DNA from: Candidatus Methylomirabilota bacterium
GTDB lineage: Bacteria; Methylomirabilota; Methylomirabilia; Methylomirabilales; Methylomirabilaceae
Length of the DNA: 58,919 nt
Assembly (NCBI GenBank): GCA_028870115.1
Contig: JAGWQH010000064.1
Location: 1 to 58,919 of the forward strand
Direction of reading: 5' to 3'
Each line of letters begins with the position of its first letter. The first letter of the stretch is position 1. Positions 8,544-18,532 of the stretch are shown here, in pieces. The notes under the pieces were generated by a model. The model had not been told where the DNA came from. It saw only the letters and a list, made by a program, of their open reading frames with translations, and ran no database searches. Both the position numbers and the translations under genes were made by a program.

Positions 8544-9934
8544 ATGAAACAAAATCTCCAAGCACCCATGCGCTCTGTAAACGGCACCTCGAACAAGCTT
8601 GCGGCTGAGGATCGGCTCGCACATGACTGGTATCGGTTCGTCCTTTCGTTTCCACCCCACCTGGTGCGCGACTATCTACACCGGTTCGGCATGGACCGGG
8701 ATTCCATGGTTCTCGATCCATTCTGCGGGACAGGTACGACAATCGTAGAATGCAAGAAACTCGATATTCCGAGCGTCGGAGTGGAGGCGAATCCATTTGC
8801 GTATTTTGCGAGTATCGTGAAGACAGATTGGTCACCTGACCCCGACGAACTTCTGAAGCACGCCAGGGAAGTGGCTGAACTGGCAAGTAAAAAGCTCGCT
8901 TCGGAAGGATTCGACGATCAGTCTCCCCTACCGCTGTTCAATCGGACTCGTGGAGCCGGCCCAGGCTGCACGGAAGCCCTGCGGAAACTTCCCCCGGAAA
9001 AGGAAAAACTTCTCCTAGCAAATTCGATCAGCCCACTTCCCCTGCATAAGACACTCGTTCTGCTTGAGTGCCTCGATCAAATCCGCGACGACCGGTACCG
9101 AAACCATGAACTGTTGGCGCTAGGCAAAACACTTGTCAACGTGATCAGCAATCTCCATTTTGGCCCGGAAGTCGGTATTGGTCCTGCTAAGCCAGATAGC
9201 CCAGTTGTCGCGCCGTGGCTGGCTACTGTCGAGACGGTCGCCGCTGACCTTCGATGTTTGCAAAGGACGGGTGGTGCATCCGCGACAGTCTATAATGGGG
9301 ACGCTCGTCGGATTTCACAGCTCCTATCCGGTTTCACAATCGATGCCGTCATTACTTCGCCACCGTATCCTAATGAAAAGGACTACACCAGGACAACTCG
9401 TCTCGAGTCGGTATTGCTAGGTTTCATCAACAGCAAGGATGATCTCCAGGCCTTGAAGCAAGGCTTGGTCCGTTCCAATACACGTGGAGTGTACAAGGGG
9501 GACGATGACGACAAGTGGATCGCTGATCAGGATGAAATCCAGCGCATTGCGAAGGCAATCGAACAGCGCAGAATCGAGCTCGGGAAAACATCGGGTTTCG
9601 AGCGTCAGTATCATAAAGTTGCGAAACTGTATTTTGGTGGCATGGCACGTCATCTTGCGGAATTACGCACCGTATACTGCGCACAGGTGCGCGATTGGCA
9701 TACGTCGTGGGGGATCAAGCCTCTTACCTGCGAGTCATGATTCGGACGGGCCAGTTATTGGCGGATATTGCCGAATCGCTGGGTTATCAAGTCGAGAGCA
9801 TAGAATTGTTTCGCACCCGTTTGGCAACCGCAACAAAGGATCAACTGCGTGAAGAGGTGGTGATACTGCGCTGGCCCGGTCCCAGAAGTCATCATCAGCA
9901 TACAGGCGTAAAGCTTATCGAAGCCAAAAGGTGA
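8544..9934 (+). pseudogene. DNA methyltransferase (DPFCGTGTT / TSPPY type), frameshifted near its 3' end
   Basis: The first frame (8544-9740) has the AdoMet motif DPFCGTGTTIVECKK and the catalytic motif ITSPPYPNEKDYTRT, so this is an amino-methyltransferase (N6-A or N4-C) acting on DNA. After HLAELRTV the frame leaves the family pattern. The proper continuation (LRTGARLAYVVGDQASYLRV ... EEVVILRW) is found in another frame and ends at 9934. The shift is at about 9675, where two extra bases (TA) would explain it. Either a true inactivating mutation or a read error is possible. A truncated ORF follows at once, as expected for a decaying restriction-modification pair. Confidence 0.78.
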
Positions 9935-9938
9935 TCGA

Positions 9939-10052
9939 ATGGCCGAAGCCAACCGATATTCGCAGATTATCGAGAAGCTCTTCCATTCCTGCTTCAAGCC
10001 GGGTGCGATGGAGGTACCGTCGATTTGGATGCTTCAGCTTGATTTGCCGTAG
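9939..10052 (+). pseudogene. Truncated ORF, possible 5' fragment of a cognate restriction endonuclease
   Basis: The ATG lies four bases after the methyltransferase stop. The 37-residue product starts MAEANRYSQIIEKLFHSCFK and then PGAMEV, which recalls the first residues of endonuclease-like partners of TSPPY methyltransferases. It then stops at TAG (10050-10052), and nothing of the rest of such a protein is visible before the DUF5131 gene. I infer a large internal deletion. Assignment is from memory of the family pattern only; the alternative is an unrelated short ORF. Confidence 0.4.
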
Positions 10053-10062
10053 GGAGTTCACT

Positions 10063-10824
10063 GTGTCCCAAGGCACGAGCATTGAATGGACCGACGCGAC
10101 CTGGAATCCTGTGACAGGTTGCACGAAAATTAGCCCAGGATGCCTACGTTGTTATGCGGAGCGGCTGGCCCATCGCCTGCAGGCCATGGGCAACTACAAC
10201 TACCGAAACGACTTCGAGGTGACGCTTCAGGAACAGATGCTCCGGCTTCCACTCAGTTGGAAGCGGCCTCGTCGGGTCTTCGTTAATTCGATGAGCGATC
10301 TCTTTCACGAAGAGGTGTCCGTCGAGTACGTCACGCGAGTGTTTGAGGTGATGAGACAGGCGCACTGGCATCAATTCCAGATACTCACCAAGCGATCCGA
10401 GCGACTCCGACAATTGGCGTCGTCGCTGCCGTGGGCGGACAACATCTGGATGGGTGTCAGTGCTGAGGCTAGACAGTATCTGTACAGGATCGATCACCTT
10501 CGATACACCTCGGCAGCCATGAAGTTCATCTCCTTCGAGCCGCTGTTGGAATCGCTTGGCGCTGTCGAACTGCGCGGCATCGATTGGGTCATTGTCGGCG
10601 GCGAATCAGGGCCGGGGGCGCGTCCGATGGAGCGATCATGGGTCATCGAAATCTTGCAGGCATGTCGTCAGGCCAGCGTACCCTTTTTCTTCAAGCAATG
10701 GGGCGGTACGAACAAGAAGCGCGCGGGTCGTATCCTGGACGGCAAAACCTGGGATGAGGTGCCGGAGAGCGCGACACGGAAGGCTCTATCTTCAAGCCGA
10801 CCTCTGCGCACTTGCAGTCACTGA
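10063..10824 (+). CDS. DUF5131 family (phage Gp37/Gp68-like) protein
   Basis: 253 residues from GTG at 10063, chosen because TAGGGAG precedes it and because the family begins exactly at SIEWTDATWNPVTGC. Family signatures follow: CTKISPGCLRCYAERLA (three cysteines), FVNSMSDLFHE, FQILTKRSERL, NIWMGVS, FISFEPLLE, IDWVIVGGESGPGARPM and PFFFKQWGG. The cysteine pattern suggests a radical-SAM-like metal centre. These genes occur in phages and near DNA-modification or defence genes; the biochemical role is unknown. Here it sits between a decayed methyltransferase and imuA. The final residues (SSSRPLRTCSH) are unlike family members and may reflect a local disruption. Confidence 0.88.
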   Translation: MSQGTSIEWTDATWNPVTGCTKISPGCLRCYAERLAHRLQAMGNYNYRNDFEVTLQEQMLRLPLSWKRPRRVFVNSMSDLFHEEVSVEYVTRVFEVMRQAHWHQFQILTKRSERLRQLASSLPWADNIWMGVSAEARQYLYRIDHLRYTSAAMKFISFEPLLESLGAVELRGIDWVIVGGESGPGARPMERSWVIEILQACRQASVPFFFKQWGGTNKKRAGRILDGKTWDEVPESATRKALSSSRPLRTCSH

Positions 10825-10827
10825 TGG

Positions 10828-11481
10828 ATGGGTGTTTTTTTGGCTCACAGTATTAGTCATATGTATAGTAAGAAATTGTATGGTAGCCAGTTCCTCTTGC
10901 TGCGGCGAGAGAGAAGCACACAAGAGACATGGTGGAGTCTTGAGCAGATCGCCGGGCGGCTGGTGGAGATCTCGGGTATGGGGGCAACGGCCCCGCTCAC
11001 GCTGGCCTTCGGGCTGGTGTTGGAGGCGCAGCGGCATGGGGAGCCGGTAGTCTGGATCACACGTGACAACAGCCTCTTCTATCCTCCCGACGTAGCTGAG
11101 GGAGGAATCGATTTCGACGCCATGGTGATTGTCCGGGTCCCTGACAGCAGGGCCGCGGCTCGCGCCGCGGACCAACTCGTACGGTCGGGCGCCTTCGGCC
11201 TGATCGTACTCGACTTGGGTGCCAATATCAATGTGCCTACTCCGATCCAGACCCGTCTGGCAGGGCTTGCGCACAAGCATCAGACCGCGCTCCTCTGCCT
11301 TACGGCGAAGGGGGATGAGGCCCCGTCGCTGGGTCCACTCGTCTCTCTCAGGGTTGCCGCTCGGCGAGAGCGGCTTGCCGATGGCCGGTTTTCGTGTGGG
11401 CTTACCGTCCTCAAGGATAAGCGTCGAGGTCCGACCTGGCGGTATGCGGAGGTCTGTCATGGACCGGATGGCCTGCGTTAG
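10828..11481 (+). CDS. imuA: ImuA-type RecA-like mutasome protein
   Basis: 217 residues with a RecA-fold pattern: GRLVEISGMGATAPLTLAFG (P-loop position, but lacking the Lys-Thr/Ser of a true Walker A), PVVWITRD, and FGLIVLDLGA in the Walker B position. Arg-rich C-terminal segments (LRVAARRERL) follow. Position just before imuB and dnaE2 supports ImuA, the accessory factor of the LexA-controlled mutagenesis cassette. The degenerate P-loop suggests no ATP hydrolysis. The start is uncertain: ATG 10828 is the longest, but the candidate promoter/operator (10854-10873) overlaps the first codons. A start at 10861, or at a later TTG, is therefore possible. The 3' end overlaps imuB by 23 bp. Confidence 0.78.
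   Translation: MGVFLAHSISHMYSKKLYGSQFLLLRRERSTQETWWSLEQIAGRLVEISGMGATAPLTLAFGLVLEAQRHGEPVVWITRDNSLFYPPDVAEGGIDFDAMVIVRVPDSRAAARAADQLVRSGAFGLIVLDLGANINVPTPIQTRLAGLAHKHQTALLCLTAKGDEAPSLGPLVSLRVAARRERLADGRFSCGLTVLKDKRRGPTWRYAEVCHGPDGLR
10854..10873 (+). promoter_or_regulatory. Candidate LexA operator/promoter before imuA
   Basis: The site starts TAGTCATATGTATAGTA and agrees with the lexA site (7526-7545) at 15 of 20 positions. TATAGT (10864-10869) could be the -10, with TTGGCT (10840-10845) as -35 at 18 bp. If real, the message starts inside the annotated imuA 5' end, which would move the start codon downstream. Confidence 0.42.
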
Positions 11482-13039
11482 CCTCCCTGCCCTCCCCTTG
11501 CAGCTTTTGCTCCGGCGTCATCCCGAGTGGGTGGCCTGCCCGGTGGCCGTGGCTGCTGAAGATAGACCACAAGGGCTCATCTGCTACGTGAATACAGCAG
11601 CGCGGAAGGCCGGCGTGCGTCCAGGTCTCCGCTACGCCGCCGGCTGTTCGCTTGCGGCCGACCTGCGGGCCGGCGTGATCCCGTCAGTCGAAATCGACGA
11701 GGCGGTCGAGGCAGTTGCGGAACAGCTCAGACGCTTTACGCCGGAGGTCGAGCCGTCCACTGAGGAGCCCGGCGTCTTTTGGCTCAACGGAATAGGGCTT
11801 ACTCGCCTCTATCGGTCGTATGAGGCGTGGGCGCGGCTGATCGCGGCCGACCTGAACGACGTGGGCTTTCGCGCGACGGTAGTCGTAGGCTTCACACGTT
11901 TTGGTACCTATGCCATGGCCAAGGCGCAGGATGGGACGGTGGTATTTGATAATCCCGCCGATGAGCGCGCCGCAGCGCGGCAGGTTCGGCTCGAACACCT
12001 GAAGCTTGATCCGGACCTCCGGGATACGCTCGTGAAGCTGAGTGTAACGACCGTAGGCGCGTTCCTCGCCCTTCCGGCCGGCGGGCTGCTCACACGCTTC
12101 GGACCAGCAGCCTATCGCCTTCACCGGATGGCGTCCGGCGAGTTATGGACACCTCTGCAGCCACGCAAGTTACAAGAGCCGATCCGGCAACGGCTCGTCC
12201 TCGACGATCCCGAGACCGACGCGACGCGCCTGCTCTTCCACCTAAAAGGGCTGCTCCATCCGCTACTCAAAGCGTTAGTCGTCCGAGGCGAGACGCTTGT
12301 CTGGCTCACGCTTCGCCTCCGGCTGGACCTGTCTGCCAGCCAGGCAGGCGGGAACGGACCTGCTTGTGCGTCGCACGCAGACAGGTGGCGCGAGGAGCAC
12401 GTCTGTCCAGCGGCCCCGACGCTGGATCCGGTACAGATCCTCGATTTGGTTCGGCTGCGGCTTGATGCGATAGAACTGCCGGCTGGGGTGATTGAGATGG
12501 AGTTGATGGCAGCGGGTATCCCAGCGCCAGCCGAGCAGTATCGACTGACCTGCCTGTGTCGGCACGGTAGACAGGTCGTAGAGCGGCCCCGGCGCGATCT
12601 GGAGGCAGCCAATCGGGCGCTGGCCCGCATCCGGGCTACCTTTGGAGATGAGGCGGTAGGACGAGTACGACTCGCGGACGGTCACCTGCCTGAAGCGAGT
12701 TTTAGGTGGGAGCCATTAGAACAGGGGTTGGGGATTGAGGGTTGGAGATTAGAGGTAAAACCAGGAACCAGGAAGCAGGCGCTAGGGACCGCAAAGCGGA
12801 GTCTGGTGCGTCGGATCTTTGCCAAGCCGATCCCGCTGCGTCTACCGCCCGGCTCACACCTGCACGGACCGTATATCATCAGCGGCGGATGGTGGGGACG
12901 GGATCTGTCTGCGTGCGAGCACGCACAGGCAGAGACGCATCGCGACTACTACTTCGCCGAGACTCGGCGCGGCGAGCTGCTCTGGGTCTATTACGACCTG
13001 AATCGCCGTTATTGGTTTCTTCATGGAACAGTTGAGTAA
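11459..13039 (+). CDS. imuB: ImuB, Y-family polymerase-like mutasome subunit
   Basis: 526 residues from ATG 11459, preceded by GGAGG and overlapping imuA (the longest open frame begins earlier at 11219 but lacks support). It begins MACVSLPALPLQLLLRRHPE and keeps the Y-family fold (GLRYAAGCSLAADL, VFWLNGIGLTRLYRSY, VVVGFTRFGTYAMAKA), with helix-hairpin-helix and little-finger regions after it. ImuB proteins lack the catalytic acidic residues and serve as the hub between ImuA, the beta clamp and DnaE2. Odd: four palindromic elements are embedded in frame (12328-12348, 12359-12385, 12549-12575, 12904-12933). They encode low-homology peptides such as DLSAS, PACASHADR and DLSACEHAQAE in the C-terminal half. 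Confidence 0.9.
   Translation: MDRMACVSLPALPLQLLLRRHPEWVACPVAVAAEDRPQGLICYVNTAARKAGVRPGLRYAAGCSLAADLRAGVIPSVEIDEAVEAVAEQLRRFTPEVEPSTEEPGVFWLNGIGLTRLYRSYEAWARLIAADLNDVGFRATVVVGFTRFGTYAMAKAQDGTVVFDNPADERAAARQVRLEHLKLDPDLRDTLVKLSVTTVGAFLALPAGGLLTRFGPAAYRLHRMASGELWTPLQPRKLQEPIRQRLVLDDPETDATRLLFHLKGLLHPLLKALVVRGETLVWLTLRLRLDLSASQAGGNGPACASHADRWREEHVCPAAPTLDPVQILDLVRLRLDAIELPAGVIEMELMAAGIPAPAEQYRLTCLCRHGRQVVERPRRDLEAANRALARIRATFGDEAVGRVRLADGHLPEASFRWEPLEQGLGIEGWRLEVKPGTRKQALGTAKRSLVRRIFAKPIPLRLPPGSHLHGPYIISGGWWGRDLSACEHAQAETHRDYYFAETRRGELLWVYYDLNRRYWFLHGTVE
12328..12385 (+). repeat. Two palindromic elements inside imuB (21 nt and 27 nt)
   Basis: Copy one (12328-12348) has arms CCTGTCTG and CAGGCAGG around CCAGC. 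Copy two (12359-12385) runs from CCTGCTTGTGCG to CGCAGACAGG. Both lengths are multiples of three, no stop is created, and they encode residues of about 290-309 of ImuB. Confidence 0.75.
12549..12575 (+). repeat. Palindromic element inside imuB (27 nt)
   Basis: Runs from CCTGCCTGTG to GTAGACAGG with the same arm pattern as the other copies but more diverged at its centre. It is read in frame as LTCLCRHGRQV at about residues 364-372. Confidence 0.6.
12904..12933 (+). repeat. Palindromic element inside imuB (30 nt)
   Basis: TCTGTCTGCGTGCG pairs with GCACGCACAGGCAGA around a short centre. It is read in frame as DLSACEHAQAE near residue 482, close to the C-terminus. Confidence 0.75.
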
Positions 13040-13083
13040 AACGTCATAACTAGCTGTAATACACAGATACATTTACATAGCAT

Positions 13084-13187
13084 GTCGTTGCGAGCGACCA
13101 CCGGGAGCGTGGCAATCTACTCGTTCTGCTCTACAGATCATCAAGAACGGTGAGATTGCTTCGGTCGCTACGCTCCCTCGCAACGAC
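13084..13187. repeat. Dispersed inverted-repeat element, family A (GTCGTTGCGAG ends)
   Basis: Ends GTCGTTGCGAG and CTCGCAACGAC are exact inverted repeats about 104 nt apart, with GTGGCAATCT and AGATTGCTTC as inner inverted segments. It fills most of the gap between imuB and dnaE2. Other copies are at 17967-18002 (half), 20305-20415 and 32480-32569. There is no coding potential, so it is probably a MITE/REP-like unit. Confidence 0.8.
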
Positions 13188-13211
13188 GCGGGTGAGGGGG
13201 TTTTCAGAACT

Positions 13212-16478
<3,267 letters not shown>

Positions 16479-16479
16479 T

Positions 16480-16652
16480 GTTCGCCATTCTTTTGCCACA
16501 CCCATCTGCCAGAAAAGGGTTACGATATCCGGACGGTCCAGGAGCTGTTGGGTCATCGGGATGTCAGCACCACGATGATCTATATCCATGTTTTGAATCG
16601 CGGCGGTAGAGGAGTCCAGAGCCCGGAGAGTGGTTCGGCTAGAGTGGAATAG
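16480..16652 (+). pseudogene. C-terminal remnant of an integron-integrase-like tyrosine recombinase
   Basis: Immediately after dnaE2 the frames encode VRHSFAT (Arg-His catalytic box). After one frame change [19 protein letters not shown] follows, then [19 protein letters not shown], ending at TAG (16650-16652). The second histidine (LLGH) and the nucleophilic tyrosine (MIYIHV) are recognisable. The GGRGVQSP tail is characteristic of IntI-type integrases. Only the last part of the gene survives and it is frameshifted, so it is dead. No attC array is seen nearby. Confidence 0.75.
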
Positions 16653-16863
16653 GTTGACAACAATACGTGCAGTGTTGCTCCCATTTGACATAGCCAGAAA
16701 TTCCTTGCCCATCGTTGAACAACACAATAGAATCATCGCTAACTACGAAAATAGCTAACGAGAGTAAGCCGACCAATCTACTTCATAGTCAGAACGCTGC
16801 TGAATGGGTTGCCCAGTAGCTGCCTTAGTATCAAAACGCAACCGTGTAGTTGAGGAGACGAAA

Positions 16864-17205
16864 ATGGATGAGAAAATGACCTCTACAGGGGAAAAAATCG
16901 AAAACGCTGGGATGCACTTTGTTGCCCATTGGACCCATACTCCGGAAAATTGCCCAGGCAGGTGTAAAGAAGGCGCTCAAATGCTCATTGACTTTTGGGC
17001 TAAACGTGAGGAAGCAGCAAAGAAGGGACTCAAAATTCTTGGAGCCTATGTTGGCGCAACAGAGCATGTCTACTACATCATTGTGCAAGCTAAAGACTAT
17101 CGTAGCATGCTTGAGTTTTTTGAGCCCCTTATCCCAACGCAGCAAGGTGCGATCCATCCTGTGGCAACGATGGATGAATGGACAAAGTTTATTCAACCCA
17201 AGTAG
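16864..17205 (+). CDS. Small conserved-looking protein, possible dimeric alpha/beta barrel
   Basis: 113 residues from ATG 16864, preferred over an earlier in-frame ATG (16804) because GAGGAGA precedes it. The core reads MHFVAHWTHTPENCPGRCKE, then AQMLIDFWAKREEAAKKGLK, ILGAYVGATEHVYYIIVQAKD and YRSMLEFFEPL. This alternation of strand, helix and strand resembles ferredoxin-like (DUF3303/EthD-type) barrels, and the two Cys residues are in CPGRC. No signal peptide or membrane helix. The function is not recognised. It stands alone between a dead integrase and a small CXXC ORF. Confidence 0.65.
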   Translation: MDEKMTSTGEKIENAGMHFVAHWTHTPENCPGRCKEGAQMLIDFWAKREEAAKKGLKILGAYVGATEHVYYIIVQAKDYRSMLEFFEPLIPTQQGAIHPVATMDEWTKFIQPK

Positions 17206-17303
17206 CCGGGTAGTCTTGGCAACGGCTACATCGTTGCCTGACATTTTCGATTAACATACCGAATGATTTCGTTTGTCCGATATGTGCCGGAAGAGGACTC
17301 ATT

Positions 17304-17492
17304 GTGACCGAGCAGATGGGGGAGAACGACCCCACCGAGTACGTTGAAGTGTCTTGCCCATACTGTGCTGCCCGGGTCTCGATACCGCTCCCTCACGACC
17401 AAGCAATCTGTGTCGAGGTTTCGGGTAGGCGAGCTTCTGAGGCTGAGAGCGTTCTGGTTTCGACACTTCGACAACTGCATCCGACAGCATGA
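17304..17492 (+). CDS. Small CXXC zinc-ribbon-like protein
   Basis: 62 residues from GTG 17304, with GGAAGAGGA ahead. The motif VSCPYCAARVSIPLP has one CXXC knuckle, and a further Cys follows in QAICVEV. This could be a half zinc ribbon. Length and composition are plausible, but no family is certain and the start is non-ATG. It may be a genuine small gene or a remnant. Confidence 0.4.
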   Translation: MTEQMGENDPTEYVEVSCPYCAARVSIPLPHDQAICVEVSGRRASEAESVLVSTLRQLHPTA

Positions 17493-17497
17493 GCTAG

Positions 17498-17749
17498 GGG
17501 CATGCACGAAGTACCGACATTGTAATCCTGGTTGCTCTTGACAAGGGACTGGCCGCCGTCCTTCGCAGCGCCGGCCCGTGGGAGCGGTATCAGGCCTCAA
17601 GCGACATTCGCACGCTCTACACGTCCACTACGCCGGCTGGTCTCTCGGTCGTCACGGAGGGCGTTCCTACCTACGCTACGCACCTGCAGGGCCGCGCTTA
17701 CACCCGAACAGTAGACCACAGTGAGTCAATTGTCGGGGGCACTCGATAG
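17498..17749 (+). other. Open frame without start codon, possible gene remnant
   Basis: This stretch between the CXXC ORF and tRNA-Gln is open in one frame for 83 codons to TAG 17747-17749. Its composition is protein-like (DIVILVALDKGLAAVLRSAG, then PAGLSVVTEGVPTYATHLQG). There is no ATG or good ribosome site and I do not recognise it. It might be the tail of a deleted gene. The rest of the gap to 17816 shows nothing. Confidence 0.25.
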
Positions 17750-17816
17750 AAAGCCTGATGGCGCACGAGAATTATGCGGGGGCTGGCTAACGGCGATATA
17801 ACAACTGTTCACGAGT

Positions 17817-17890
17817 TGGCTGGGGGGCAAGGATTCGAACCTCGATAAGCAGATCCAGAGTCTGCCGTCCTACCGTTGGACGACCCCCCA
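17817..17890 (-). tRNA. tRNA-Gln (anticodon CUG)
   Basis: The minus strand folds as a full cloverleaf. The acceptor is TGGGGGG/CCCCCCA, the D stem GTCC/GGAC, and the anticodon stem GCAGA/TCTGC with loop CTCTGGA. The T arm is CGAGG-TTCGAAT-CCTTG, with discriminator G followed by an encoded CCA (17817-17819). The anticodon CTG reads CAG (Gln). It lies downstream of the greA terminator on the same strand. Confidence 0.95.
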
Positions 17891-17899
17891 AGCAAAAAT

Positions 17900-17930
17900 G
17901 AATGTCCAAAGGGAATCCCTTTGGACATTC
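17900..17930 (-). terminator. Rho-independent terminator after greA
   Basis: A perfect 15-bp inverted repeat (GAATGTCCAAAGGGA and its complement) has a one-base centre. On the minus strand it is followed by ATTTTTGC. It lies between the greA stop (18032) and tRNA-Gln, so it would end the gltX-greA message. Confidence 0.75.
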
Positions 17931-17966
17931 ACACTATCTACAAACAGTAGAGAAAAGTCAAGGTGA

Positions 17967-18002
17967 AAAACGGTGAGATTGCTTCGCTATGCTCGCAATG
18001 AC
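17967..18002. repeat. Half copy of dispersed repeat family A
   Basis: The segment ACGGTGAGATTGCTTCGCTA ending in CTCGCAATGACC matches the right half of the family A elements at 13084, 20305 and 32480. The left half is missing. It abuts the 3' end of greA. Confidence 0.7.
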
Positions 18003-18031
18003 CACGAGAGGTTGCAGGGTACGATTGAGTG

Positions 18032-18532
18032 TCATGAGCCCGCCCCATCGGAGTTGCCTTGTGATCTCTCGTGCAGCGTCTGAAGCCTCATCATTTCGAA
18101 AGCCTTGGTCCCACTTGGCATATTCATGACGACCCGATCGCCGGCCTGCTTGCCGATGAGGCTTCGCCCGATCGGGGAGGCCACCGAAATCCAGCCACGT
18201 GTGCTGTCCATCAGCTCGGGAAAAACCAGGGTGTAGACGCATTCCTCCCCGGTTTCTTCGTCCACAAGATGGACGGTGCTGCCCAGAGCGACGCGGTCTT
18301 TCGGGATAGCTCTCAGATCAATCTTGCTGATCTCCGCGATCCGCTGTTGCAGGAAGGCCATTCTGGCCTTGACAAACCCCTGCCGATCCTTGATCGTTTC
18401 GTACTCGCCGCTCTCCCGCAGATCACCTAACTCCCTGGCGACCTGAATCTTCTTCGGAATCTCCAGCCTGAACTCCCGATCAAGTTTGTTGAACTCCTGC
18501 CGAAGCTCATCAAGCAGCGCCTCAATCTTCAT
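18032..18532 (-). CDS. greA: Transcription elongation factor GreA
   Basis: 166 residues from ATG at 18532, chosen over an upstream start because GGAGG precedes it and the family begins here. The N-terminal coiled coil (about 1-75) carries the acidic tip LRESGEYE that reaches the polymerase active site. A C-terminal FKBP-like domain follows (GSTVHLVDEETGEECVYTLV, then ASPIGRSLIGKQAGD). It stimulates cleavage of backtracked RNA. Its start overlaps the gltX stop (ATGA), so translation is coupled. The C-terminal tail after MRLQTLHER is longer than usual and lies beside a repeat, perhaps a repeat-extended end. Confidence 0.93.
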   Translation of the reverse strand: MKIEALLDELRQEFNKLDREFRLEIPKKIQVARELGDLRESGEYETIKDRQGFVKARMAFLQQRIAEISKIDLRAIPKDRVALGSTVHLVDEETGEECVYTLVFPELMDSTRGWISVASPIGRSLIGKQAGDRVVMNMPSGTKAFEMMRLQTLHERSQGNSDGAGS

